Assembly: GCF_017833525.1 (NCBI RefSeq)
Contig: NZ_JAFICD010000007.1
Location: 62,001 to 126,000 of the forward strand
Source of the DNA: Duganella sp. 1411
Lineage (GTDB): Bacteria; Pseudomonadota; Gammaproteobacteria; Burkholderiales; Burkholderiaceae_D
DNA length: 64,000 bases
Direction of reading: 5' to 3'
Shown one piece after another: positions 9,352 to 17,784 of the stretch; position 1 is the first letter of the stretch, and each line of letters begins with the position of its first letter. The position numbers and the translations under genes were made by a program. The notes below the pieces were generated by a model, which saw only the letters and a list, made by a program, of their open reading frames with translations, did not search any database and was not told where the DNA came from.

Positions 9352-9437
9352 TGGTCTTGTTTAAGTTGCCTGACCACCTCGGTGTCGCATTTTTCCGCCG
9401 TTGATCGCATGGCTGGGTACAATAGGCCATGATCTCC
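9340..9437 (+). repeat. Direct repeat copy B, covering the real thiL leader and start
   Basis: Partner of the repeat at 8943-9042. It includes the whole region upstream of thiL and the first three thiL codons. A -10-like TACAAT occupies 9418-9423, only five bases before the thiL ATG, and there is no purine-rich ribosome site. The order of events (duplication of the thiL end, then insertion between copies, or cassette capture by recombination) cannot be read from the sequence. Confidence 0.8.
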
Positions 9438-10397
9438 GAATTCGACCTCATCAAAGAATACTTCCAGCGCCCCCAGCATCCGGGCCGGGCCACGCTCGGC
9501 ATCGGCGACGACTGCGCCCTGCTCACCCCCACACCCGGCATGCAGACGGCCATTTCGTCCGACATGCTGGTCGAGGGCCGCCACTTCTTCGCCGGCGAGG
9601 ATGCCTATCGCCTCGGCCATAAAAGCCTGGCCGTCAACCTGTCCGACCTGGCGGCGATGGGCGCGCGTCCGGTCGGCTTCACCCTGGCGCTGGCGATGCC
9701 GATCGCCGACCGCGCCTGGCTGGCCGGCTTTTCGCAAGGCCTGTTCGCGCTGGCCGACGCCTTCAACATCGAGCTGATAGGCGGCGATACGACCAAGGGG
9801 CCGCTGACCATCTGCATCACCGTGTTCGGCGAGCTGCGTCCCGGCCAGGCTTTGCGCCGCAACGCGGCCCGGGCCGGCGACGATATCTGGGTCTCCGGCA
9901 CCCTGGGCGATGCGCGCCTGGCGCTGGCCGGCTACCGTCTGGAACAAACCCTGGACGCGGCGGCGCTGCACACGGCCGCCGTGCGCATGCACACGCCGGT
10001 GCCGCGCGTGGAACTGGGCGCGGTGCTGGCCGAACAAGGCCTGGCCCACGCCGCCGTCGATATCTCCGATGGCCTGGTCGGCGATCTCGGTCACATCCTG
10101 GCGATGTCGAACGTCGGCGCCACCTTGAATGTGGACGCGCTGCCGCCCGGCGAGGCACTAGCCACCCGGGCGCCGGAGCTGCGCCGCGCCTTCACCGCCG
10201 CCGGCGGCGACGATTACGAGTTGTGCTTCACCGCGCCCGTCTCGGCGCGCGCGGCCATCATCGCGGCCGCCGGCAGCGTGGCCACGCCGGTCACGCGCGT
10301 CGGCAGCATCGAGGCCGCGCCGGGCCTGCGCCTGGTGGACGCCGCCGGGCAGCCGCTCGACCTGCAACTAGCCAGCTTCGATCACTTCACGTCCTGA
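9429..10397 (+). CDS. thiL: Thiamine-monophosphate kinase
   Basis: Phosphorylates thiamine monophosphate to the coenzyme thiamine diphosphate using ATP. The 322-residue protein is full length. It has the family motifs GIGDDCALL near residue 24, SSDMLVEGRHF near 43, NLSDLAAMGA near 70, IGGDTTKGP near 118, AAVDISDGLVGDLGHI near 208 and GGDDYELCF near 258. It starts at ATG 9429 at the edge of the T6SS-associated island, and its leader is duplicated upstream. Its last 16 bases overlap the end of the convergent GGDEF-EAL gene. In related genomes thiL is usually followed by pgpA; here pgpA is absent from this position. Confidence 0.97.
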   Translation: MISEFDLIKEYFQRPQHPGRATLGIGDDCALLTPTPGMQTAISSDMLVEGRHFFAGEDAYRLGHKSLAVNLSDLAAMGARPVGFTLALAMPIADRAWLAGFSQGLFALADAFNIELIGGDTTKGPLTICITVFGELRPGQALRRNAARAGDDIWVSGTLGDARLALAGYRLEQTLDAAALHTAAVRMHTPVPRVELGAVLAEQGLAHAAVDISDGLVGDLGHILAMSNVGATLNVDALPPGEALATRAPELRRAFTAAGGDDYELCFTAPVSARAAIIAAAGSVATPVTRVGSIEAAPGLRLVDAAGQPLDLQLASFDHFTS

Positions 10398-12988
10398 AGC
10401 GCCGTCACGTCCTCGTCCGGCTGGCCGACCCTGCGCCCGCTGCCGTGCATCAGCCAGTAGTGGTGGAACGCCAGCCGGATGTTGTCGCGCAGCTGGGTGT
10501 CGTCCCACGGCTTGGTGTAGAAGCGGTAGATGGCGCCGCGGTTGACCGAGTCGAGCACCGCGTCGAGCCCCATGTAGCCGGACAGGATGATGCGGATCGT
10601 CTCCGGGTACATGTCCTTGACCTGGCCGAGGAACTCGGTGCCGTTCATGCCCGGCAGGCGCTGGTCGCACAGGATCACCTGCACCGGGTGCAGCGCCAGC
10701 AGCTCGAACGCCTCGGTGGCCGATCCCGCCGTCAGGATCTGGTAGGCGTCGCGCTGGAACAGCTGGTCGAGCGACCATAGAATATCCGGGTTGTCGTCGA
10801 CGATGAGCAGCGTTTGCGCCGGCTGGTTCGGCGCCGACGGATCGACCGGCAGGCAGCGACCCGATTCGACCAGCACCGCCATGTCCACCGGCGCCACCGG
10901 GCGGCTGAAAAAATATCCCTGGATTTCGTCGCAGCGGCTGCGCCGCAGGTATTCGAGCTGCGCGCGCGTTTCGACGCCCTCGGCGATCACCCGCAGCTTG
11001 AGGCTGTGCGCCATGCTGATGATGGCCGTGGCGATGGCCGCGTCGTTCGGGTTGGTGGTGATCTCGCGCACGAAGGCGATGTCGATCTTTAGCTTGTCGA
11101 TCGGGAAGCGCTGCAGATACGCCAGCGACGAATAGCCGGTGCCGAAGTCGTCGATCGCGACCTTGATGCCGATCGCCTTCAGGTTGGTCAGCACCATGAT
11201 CGTGCGCTCGGCGTTGGACATCAGCGCGGTCTCGGTCAGCTCCAGTTCCAGCAGCTCCGGCGGCACCTCGTGGCGCACCAGCGCCGAACGCACCACCTGT
11301 TCCAGGTCGCCTTCGATGAACTGGCGGCTGGCGACGTTGACGGCCACCCGCACCGGGCCGACGCCGCCGCGCAGCCAGGCGCCGATCTGCTTGCAGGCGG
11401 CGTCGATGATCCAGGCGCCGACGCGCACGATCAGCCCCGTGTCCTCCAGCACCGGCACGAACTCGGACGGGAACACCAGGCCGAAGCCGGGCCGCTGCCA
11501 GCGCAGCAGCGCCTCGGCGCCGGCGATGGCGCCGGTGTGCAGGTTGACCTTGGGCTGGTAGTACAGCAGCAGTTCGTCGTTGTCGAGCGCGCGCCGCAGC
11601 GCCAGCTCCATGTCCAGCCGCGCGAGCACCTGCACGTTCATGCCGGCGGTGAAGAAGCGGTAACCGTCGCGGCCGGCCTGCTTGGCGCGCTCCATCGCCG
11701 TGTCGGCGTACTTGAGCAGCGTTTCGGGATCGGTGGCGTCGTCCGGGTACATGGCGATGCCGATGCTGGCGCTGAGCACCGCCGGATGGCCGTCCAGATC
11801 GAACGGCTGGCGCAGCGCCTCGCGCACCTCGTTGGCCGTGTGGACGGCGTCCTGCTGGTCGCGCGGCATCGACAGGATCAGCGCGAATTCGTCGCCGCCC
11901 ACGCGCCCGACCGTGTCGCGCAGGCGCACGCATTGCACCAGCCGGTTGCTGAACTGGCGCAGCAATTCGTCGCCGAGCGCCGCGCCCAGCGAGTCGTTGA
12001 TGTTCTTGAAGCGGTCGAGCGCGATGAACAGCACCACGATGCGCCACGATTTTTCCTGCGCCAGCGCGATGGCGTCGGCCAGCGTCTGGAAGAACAAGGT
12101 GCGGTTGGGCAGGCCGGTGAGCGTGTCGTAATGCGCCATGTGCTGCAGCAGCTCCTCCGAGTGGCGCCGCTCGCTGATGTCGCGCGCCACGCCCAGCAGC
12201 ACGGCGGCCTGGCCGGGACGCTTGAGCAGCTGCCAGTAGATCTCCACCGGCACGGCGACCAGGTCGCGCCGCATCAGTTCGATCTCGGCCAGTTCCGGCG
12301 TGCGCGGCTGGCCGATGGCGGCGGCGTAGTCGTCGAGCCGGTGCGCCTGCGCGCGCAGCAGCGCCTGCGTGCCCAGGCCGAGCCGGCTGGCGGTCTGGCC
12401 CAGCATCTCGTCGCGCGGGTAGCCGAGCATGCGGCAGGCGCCTTCGTTGACGTCGACCAGTTCGGCGCTGGCCGCGTCGAGCAGGAAGATGGCATCGGCG
12501 GTGGCGTCCATGGCGCTGCGGAAGCGCTGAAGCTCGACGGTGCGGTCGCGCACCGTCTGCTCCAGGCGCACGTTGTAGCTGCGCGCCTCGCGGTGCAACA
12601 GGCGCACCTCGAGCATGTTGCGGATGCGCGTGAGCACCTCGACCGGGTCGATCGGCTTGGACAGGAAGTCGCGCGCGCCGTATTCGAGCGCCTTCAGTTT
12701 ATGGTCCGGCTGCGCCGTCACCACCAGCACCGGCAGCCAGGCATCCGCCTCAAGCGGGCGCAGCGCGTCCATCACCTCGAAGCCGTCCATGCCGGGCATC
12801 TGCAGGTCGAGGATGATGAGGTCGAAGCGCTGGCGGCGATGCCAGTCGGCCACCACGCGCGGGTCGGTGGTGGCGCTGACGGCCTTGTAGCCGGTCGACT
12901 TGAGCAGAAACTCCAGCAACTCCACGTTGACGGGCTGATCGTCGACAATCAAAATGCGCGCATGAAATATATCGGTCTGGCTGATCAT
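10382..12988 (-). CDS. Dual-receiver cyclic-di-GMP protein (REC-PAS-GGDEF-EAL-REC)
   Basis: An 868-residue signalling protein. Domains in order: receiver with phosphoacceptor D61 (FDLIILDLQMPG), a short coiled linker, PAS (about 155-275, FRSAMDATADAIFLLD), GGDEF (about 285-440, intact GGDEF with an RLRD inhibitory site five residues upstream), EAL (about 455-700, AEALLRW, ELTETALM, DDFGTGYSSL, EGVE), and a second receiver (VILCDQRLPG, YRFYTKPW). Both catalytic signatures look complete, so the protein could make or break c-di-GMP, under control of two receivers. Start: ATG 12988 has GGAGG just upstream; a longer frame from 13105 was rejected. No histidine kinase lies beside it. A PilZ protein at 44829 is a potential reader of its signal. 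Confidence 0.92.
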   Translation of the reverse strand: MISQTDIFHARILIVDDQPVNVELLEFLLKSTGYKAVSATTDPRVVADWHRRQRFDLIILDLQMPGMDGFEVMDALRPLEADAWLPVLVVTAQPDHKLKALEYGARDFLSKPIDPVEVLTRIRNMLEVRLLHREARSYNVRLEQTVRDRTVELQRFRSAMDATADAIFLLDAASAELVDVNEGACRMLGYPRDEMLGQTASRLGLGTQALLRAQAHRLDDYAAAIGQPRTPELAEIELMRRDLVAVPVEIYWQLLKRPGQAAVLLGVARDISERRHSEELLQHMAHYDTLTGLPNRTLFFQTLADAIALAQEKSWRIVVLFIALDRFKNINDSLGAALGDELLRQFSNRLVQCVRLRDTVGRVGGDEFALILSMPRDQQDAVHTANEVREALRQPFDLDGHPAVLSASIGIAMYPDDATDPETLLKYADTAMERAKQAGRDGYRFFTAGMNVQVLARLDMELALRRALDNDELLLYYQPKVNLHTGAIAGAEALLRWQRPGFGLVFPSEFVPVLEDTGLIVRVGAWIIDAACKQIGAWLRGGVGPVRVAVNVASRQFIEGDLEQVVRSALVRHEVPPELLELELTETALMSNAERTIMVLTNLKAIGIKVAIDDFGTGYSSLAYLQRFPIDKLKIDIAFVREITTNPNDAAIATAIISMAHSLKLRVIAEGVETRAQLEYLRRSRCDEIQGYFFSRPVAPVDMAVLVESGRCLPVDPSAPNQPAQTLLIVDDNPDILWSLDQLFQRDAYQILTAGSATEAFELLALHPVQVILCDQRLPGMNGTEFLGQVKDMYPETIRIILSGYMGLDAVLDSVNRGAIYRFYTKPWDDTQLRDNIRLAFHHYWLMHGSGRRVGQPDEDVTALQDVK

Positions 12989-13267
12989 GGGATACGCCTC
13001 CGGTGGGCTATCGAACCGGCGTCCTGGCCGGATCAGTCCGCTTTCTTCCAGCAAGCTACATTGGCTCGCCGGACTGGGGGGCGTTCCGCGATTTTTGGGC
13101 GGCACGCCACGCAGTACTATTGAGTGTACGCAAGTTCAAATCGCCGGTCTAATGTTTTTATGCAAAGTTGAGCTTGCTGCCAATCACCGGTGCATCGCTG
13201 GCAACGATTGTGATCTGCGTGGTACAGTGGCACCACCCCCGACGGACGCCGCTTCAAGGAGAGTTTC

Positions 13268-13777
<510 letters not shown>

Positions 13778-13900
13778 CGTCCCTCCCCGCGACGGCGCCA
13801 CCACAGCGGTGGTGGTTGCCTTCCCGCCACAAAACAATTACTCTCGATGCGTTCGCGCGCGGTGGCGCGCCTATTTCCAGCAGATTCAGGGGTGATTTCG

Positions 13901-14653
13901 ATGCAAAACACGGTACATTTTATACTCCAGGGTAAAGGCGGCATCGGCAAGACACTGGTGTCGACCATTCTCGCGCAGTGGCTTGCCAGCAAGGACGCGG
14001 CCGGCGACATGGAAGAGCAGCGCCAGCCGCTGCGCTGCTACGACACCGACCAGGAGAACGCGACGTTTTCGCGCTACAAGGCGATGGACGTCAAGCATGT
14101 GCCGGTGATGACCGACAGCCGCACCATCGACCCCAAGCGCTTCGACGCGCTGATGATCGACATCCTCGAGGAGGAAGGCAACTGCGTCATCGACAACGGC
14201 GCCAACACCTTCTCCCCGCTGATGGGCTATCTGCTTGAAAACGATTGCTTCGCGCTGCTCGAGGAATCGGGCCGCAAGGTCTACATCCACACCATCGTCG
14301 GCGGCGGCGACACGCTGCACGACACGGCGATGGGCTTCGTCTCGACCGCCAAGGCGACCAAGGTGCCGCTGGTGCTGTGGGAAAACGAGCATTTCGGCCT
14401 GCTGCAATCGGCGTCCGGCAAACAGTTCACCGAGTCGCAAACCTACGCCGACAATGCGTCGCGCGTGCGCGGGCGCATCGTGCTGTCGGCGCGCAACGCC
14501 GACACTTTCGGCGCCGACATCAAGAAGATGAACACGGCGCGCCTGACCGCCAACGAGGTGCGCGAGAGCGACAAGTTCAACGTCATGGAAAAGCAGCGCA
14601 TCAAGGTGGTGTTCCGCGACCTGTTCGAGCAGCTCGACAAGGTCGAGTGGTAA
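13901..14653 (+). CDS. TraL-like P-loop ATPase (IncP conjugation gene homologue)
   Basis: A 250-residue ParA/MinD-class ATPase. The deviant Walker A GKGGIGKT is at residues 11-18, the A' motif CYDTDQENATFSRYKA near 47-62, and a Walker B-like NCVIDNGANTFSPL near 105. The arrangement of QGKGGIGKT, DTD-NATF-YKA, VIDNGA-SF-PL, IHT-V-GG and the tail KQRIKVVFRDLFEQLD closely follows my recollection of TraL from the Tra1 region of plasmid RP4. The start at ATG 13901 has AGGGGTGA upstream; an earlier frame start at 13847 was rejected. A TraM-like gene follows after six bases, the same order as on IncP plasmids. No relaxase, coupling protein or mating-pair genes are nearby. Confidence 0.75.
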   Translation: MQNTVHFILQGKGGIGKTLVSTILAQWLASKDAAGDMEEQRQPLRCYDTDQENATFSRYKAMDVKHVPVMTDSRTIDPKRFDALMIDILEEEGNCVIDNGANTFSPLMGYLLENDCFALLEESGRKVYIHTIVGGGDTLHDTAMGFVSTAKATKVPLVLWENEHFGLLQSASGKQFTESQTYADNASRVRGRIVLSARNADTFGADIKKMNTARLTANEVRESDKFNVMEKQRIKVVFRDLFEQLDKVEW

Positions 14654-14659
14654 GCGGCC

Positions 14660-15235
14660 ATGGATCAGCAAAAGCTGCGCACCCTGGTCTTTGAAAAAAC
14701 CGGCGTCAAGATCGATATCGACGACCCGATCTTCGCGCTGGTGGCGCTCAACGAGGCGGTGCTGGAGGAAGCGGTCGAGCGCCACATCGCCGCCATCGAC
14801 GCCGCCTCGCGCGAGCTGACGCAACACGCGCGGCTGGCCGGCGGCTTGCCGGCGACATCGTCGGCGGCGGTGCTGGACGCGACCAACGAGCCAATGGGCC
14901 GCGACGCCGGCCGGCCGGCGCCAGCCCCGGTGCCCGGCTACGTGCCGACGCCGCCCGGTCCGGTGCGGCCGATCGCCACGCAGTCGATGGCGATCACCCC
15001 GCGCGAGTCGCGGCTGCTGGCGGCGGCGGCCGGCATCGCCATCGTCAGCGCGCTGGTCGTGGTGGGCGCACAGGCGCTGTTGTCGAAACCGGCGCCGGCG
15101 CCCGTCATCGAACAAGCCAAGGCGCTGACGCCGGAGCAAACGCTGGCGCTGCGCAACGCCGAAAAGCTGAGCAAGGCCATCGAGAAGCTGGACCCGAAGA
15201 CGCGCAACCAGTTGCAGGCCGAGTTGCAGAAATAG
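14660..15235 (+). CDS. TraM-like protein with one membrane segment
   Basis: A 191-residue protein downstream of the TraL-like ATPase. The N-terminal 55 residues (VFEKTGVKIDIDDPIFALVALNEAVLEE) resemble the start of IncP TraM, which has a GI-V--DDPI pattern followed by a helix. A proline/alanine-rich linker (85-103) leads to a single transmembrane helix at about 119-141 (LLAAAAGIAIVSALVVVGAQ). A C-terminal helical tail rich in Lys and Glu follows. Topology is probably N-terminus in the cytoplasm, where it could meet the ATPase. The two genes are six bases apart and surely cotranscribed. Their role outside a plasmid is unknown. Confidence 0.65.
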   Translation: MDQQKLRTLVFEKTGVKIDIDDPIFALVALNEAVLEEAVERHIAAIDAASRELTQHARLAGGLPATSSAAVLDATNEPMGRDAGRPAPAPVPGYVPTPPGPVRPIATQSMAITPRESRLLAAAAGIAIVSALVVVGAQALLSKPAPAPVIEQAKALTPEQTLALRNAEKLSKAIEKLDPKTRNQLQAELQK

Positions 15236-15277
15236 CGTCGCCCCGCTGGCGCCATCGCAGTGGGTTTTCGTGCTAAC

Positions 15278-15297
15278 ATGTGAATACCTGTTCACAT
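15278..15297. promoter_or_regulatory. ArsR/SmtB-type operator overlapping the repressor start
   Basis: Inverted repeat ATGTGAA-N6-TTCACAT with an inner A-T match, nine of ten possible base pairs apart from the centre and one mismatch. It has the size and form of the operators bound by SmtB/CzrA-type metal repressors. It covers the upstream ATG of the arsR-like gene and would allow autoregulation of the repressor-transporter operon. Confidence 0.8.
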
Positions 15298-15643
15298 GAC
15301 GAGTTATACAAAATACATGAGCTGTCAACACGACTATACCGGCGTCGATCCGGCCATCGCGCAACTGGCCGACCTGTTCCACCTGTTGGGCGATCCGACC
15401 CGCTTGCGCATCGTGCTCGCCTGCGTGGCGGCGCCGATCGCCGTCAGCGACATCGCCACCTCGCTTGAACTGAGCAGCTCCTTAGTGAGCCACCACTTGC
15501 GCTTGCTGCGCGCGGCGCGCATCGTTAAGTCCGAGCGGCAAGGCAAGCAAGTTTTCTACTCCGCCGCCGATGCGCATATCAGCGACGTCCTGAACGATAT
15601 GCTGGAACATATCGCCGAACCTGCCAACGGGAACGAAGCATGA
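15296..15643 (+). CDS. ArsR-family metal-sensing repressor, CzrA/SmtB alpha-5 type
   Basis: A 115-residue winged-helix repressor. The helix-turn-helix lies at about 49-72 (AVSDIATSLELSSSLVSHHLRLLRAA). The C-terminal helix carries DAH at 92-94 and HIAE at 105-108, an exact D-x-H-x10-H-x-x-E alpha-5 metal site known from the zinc/cobalt sensors CzrA, SmtB and NmtR. Cys10 and His12 near the N-terminus might add ligands. An ATG at 15317 is a plausible alternative start (108 residues) because the first ATG lies inside the operator; neither has a good ribosome site. Its stop overlaps the CDF transporter start (ATGA), so it should repress that gene until zinc or cobalt is bound. Confidence 0.9.
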   Translation: MTSYTKYMSCQHDYTGVDPAIAQLADLFHLLGDPTRLRIVLACVAAPIAVSDIATSLELSSSLVSHHLRLLRAARIVKSERQGKQVFYSAADAHISDVLNDMLEHIAEPANGNEA

Positions 15644-16683
15644 GCAAGCACGACGATCATCACGGCCACGACCACCACGACCACGATCATGGACACGATC
15701 ACGATCATAAGGCCGGCGGCCACGGCAGCGCCAAGCCGGCGGCGAAAGGCCACGGCCACGACCATGGGCACGACCACGCCCACGGCCACCATCACCACCA
15801 CGGCGATCCCAACACGATGGGCCGGGCGTTCGCCATCGCCATCGTGCTCAACACGGCCTTCGTCGCGGTCGAATTCTTCTACGGTTTCCTGGCCAACTCC
15901 ACCGCGCTGATGGCCGACGCCGGCCACAACCTGTCCGACGTGCTGGGCCTGATGCTGGCCTGGGGCGCGGCCATCCTGGCCAAGCGGCTGCCGAGCCAGC
16001 GCTACACCTACGGCCTGCGCAGTACCTCGATGCTGGCGGCGCTGTTCAACGCCATGTTGCTGATGGTGGCCTGCGGCGGCATCGCCTTCGAGGCGGTGCA
16101 ACAGCTGATGCGTCCGGAACCGGTGGCCGGCATGACGGTGTCGGTGGTGGCCGGCATCGGTATTTTGATCAACGGCTTCTCGGCGTGGTTATTCATGTCC
16201 GGCAGCAAGGACGACATCAATATCCGTGGCGCCTATCTGCACATGGCGGCCGACGCCGCCATCTCGCTGGGCGTGCTGGTGGCCGGCGTGATCGTCCGCT
16301 ATTCGGGCTGGAACTGGATCGATCCGGCCGTCAGCATGGTGATCGTCGCCATCATCGTCTACAGCACCTGGTCGCTGCTGAAGCAGTCGCTGCGCCTGAT
16401 GCTGGCCGCCGTGCCGGACAACGTGGACCGCGCCGGCATCGAGCAATTCCTGCGCGATCGTCCCGGCGTGACCGAGGTGCACGACCTGCACATCTGGGCG
16501 ATGAGCACCACCGAGACCGCCCTCACCGCGCAACTGGTGACGCCGGCCGGTTATCCCGGCGACGTGGCGGTCGACGACATCACCCGGCAGCTGCGCGAGG
16601 ATTTTTCCATCCAGCACAGCACGCTGCAGGTGCGGCTCGGCACCACCGTGCACGAGTGTTGCCTACAGGAGCCGGCGCACTAA
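15640..16683 (+). CDS. Cation diffusion facilitator (zinc/cobalt efflux), His-rich N-terminus
   Basis: A 347-residue inner-membrane metal/proton antiporter of the CzcD/ZitB type. The first 56 residues are almost entirely His, Asp, Gly and Lys, a metal-binding tail longer than in many homologues. Six transmembrane helices follow from about residue 60. TM2 has HNLSDVLGL and TM5 has HMAADAAISLG, the two H-x-x-x-D sites that bind Zn in this family. The cytoplasmic C-terminal domain (about 260-340) includes GVTEVHDLHIWAMS. It overlaps the upstream metal repressor gene by four bases and its last four bases overlap the end of cysK on the other strand. Confidence 0.94.
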   Translation: MSKHDDHHGHDHHDHDHGHDHDHKAGGHGSAKPAAKGHGHDHGHDHAHGHHHHHGDPNTMGRAFAIAIVLNTAFVAVEFFYGFLANSTALMADAGHNLSDVLGLMLAWGAAILAKRLPSQRYTYGLRSTSMLAALFNAMLLMVACGGIAFEAVQQLMRPEPVAGMTVSVVAGIGILINGFSAWLFMSGSKDDINIRGAYLHMAADAAISLGVLVAGVIVRYSGWNWIDPAVSMVIVAIIVYSTWSLLKQSLRLMLAAVPDNVDRAGIEQFLRDRPGVTEVHDLHIWAMSTTETALTAQLVTPAGYPGDVAVDDITRQLREDFSIQHSTLQVRLGTTVHECCLQEPAH

Positions 16684-17612
16684 TCGGCGAACTTGGCGTA
16701 TAGCGCCGTGCTCAGATAGCGCTCGCCGAACGATGGGATGATCGTCACGATCATCTTGCCGGCGCTTTCCGGCCGGCGCGCCACCTGCAGCGCGGCCCAC
16801 AGCGCCGCGCCGGACGATATGCCCACCAGCAGCCCCTCCTGGCTGGCCGCCTGGCGCGCGGTCTCGAAGGCGTCGTCGTTGCCCACGCCGATGATCTCGT
16901 CGTACACCCGGGTGTTGAGCACGGCCGGCACGAAGCCGGCGCCGATGCCCTGCAGCGGGTGCGGCCCCTTGACGCCTTTGGCCAGCACCGGCGATGCCTC
17001 CGGCTCGACCGCGATGCAGCGGAACTCCGGCTTGCGCGCCTTGATCACCTCGCCCACGCCGGTGATGGTGCCGCCGGTGCCGACGCCGGCCACCAGGATG
17101 TCGGCGCGGCCGTCGGTGTCGTTCCAGATTTCCTCGGCCGTGGTGCGGCGGTGCACGTCGGGATTGGCGGGGTTGTTGAATTGCTGCGGAATCAAGTAGC
17201 GGCGGTCGCCGTCGGCCAGTTCCTCGGCGCGGCGGATCGCGCCCAGCATGCCTTCGGCGCCGGGCGTGAGGATCAACTCGGCGCCGTACGCGCGCAGCAG
17301 CATGCGGCGCTCGCGGCTCATGGTGTCGGGCATGACCAGGGTGCAGCGGTAGCCGCGCGCGGCGCACACCATCGCCAGCGCAATGCCGGTGTTGCCGCTG
17401 GTCGGTTCGAGGATGATGGTGTCGGGATGGATTTGGCCGGCCGCCTCGGCCGCTTCGATCATGGACAGGCCGATGCGGTCTTTCACGCTGTGGGCCGGGT
17501 TGCAGTATTCCAGCTTGACCAGCACTTCGGCGTTCAGGCCCTTGGTCAATCGATGCAGCCGTACCAGCGGGGTGCGGCCGATCAGTTCAGTAACGTCGTT
17601 GGCAATTTTCAT
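16680..17612 (-). CDS. cysK: Cysteine synthase A (O-acetylserine sulfhydrylase)
   Basis: Forms L-cysteine from O-acetylserine and sulfide with pyridoxal phosphate. The 310-residue enzyme is full length. The PLP lysine is K44 in NPAHSVKDRIG, where most homologues have NPGGSVKDR; the AH substitution is mild. The substrate loop TSGNTGIALA is near residue 71, the phosphate-binding GVGTGGTITGVG near 178 and SSGAA near 270. The near-C-terminal FGERYLSTALY supports CysK over CysM. GGAGG lies about seven bases before the ATG. A REP-like element lies about 80 bases upstream. Confidence 0.95.
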   Translation of the reverse strand: MKIANDVTELIGRTPLVRLHRLTKGLNAEVLVKLEYCNPAHSVKDRIGLSMIEAAEAAGQIHPDTIILEPTSGNTGIALAMVCAARGYRCTLVMPDTMSRERRMLLRAYGAELILTPGAEGMLGAIRRAEELADGDRRYLIPQQFNNPANPDVHRRTTAEEIWNDTDGRADILVAGVGTGGTITGVGEVIKARKPEFRCIAVEPEASPVLAKGVKGPHPLQGIGAGFVPAVLNTRVYDEIIGVGNDDAFETARQAASQEGLLVGISSGAALWAALQVARRPESAGKMIVTIIPSFGERYLSTALYAKFAD

Positions 17613-17693
17613 GGAAAAACCTCCGCGCGATGGGGAATAGCCAGTCTACTCCTCCCGCGCGCGAATAACGTCTTCCCAGCAAATTCTAAATCA

Positions 17694-17784
17694 CGTAGGG
17701 CGGATTAGCGAAGCGTAATCCGCCGTGCATGCGCCGTCGGCGGCTCATCGATGGCCGATTACGGCTTCGCCTAATCCGCCCTAC
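17694..17784. repeat. REP-like element, copy 2 (complete two-hairpin form)
   Basis: Two imperfect palindromes about 90 bases in total. The left stem is GGCGGATTA (17699-17707) with TAATCCGCC (17716-17724). The right stem is GGCCGATTA (17754 region) with TAATCCGCC (17772-17780). The spacer contains GCCGTCGGCGGCTCATCGAT, which in reverse complement matches the spacer of copies 1 and 5. The left flank reads TCTAAATCACGTAGGG, the same tail as copy 1 in reverse. The right end supplies the TAG stop of the FKBP gene at 17781-17783. Confidence 0.9.

Noticed and set aside
11270..13123. 617-codon plus-strand frame opposite the GGDEF-EAL gene
   Set aside because: The minus-strand product has all signalling motifs; the plus frame has shadow-like His/Gln/Val/Arg composition and no recognisable domain.
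15656..15815. Tandem CAC/GAC-rich stretch as a repeat element
   Set aside because: It is the coding sequence of the His/Asp-rich tail of the CDF transporter, not a separate repeat.
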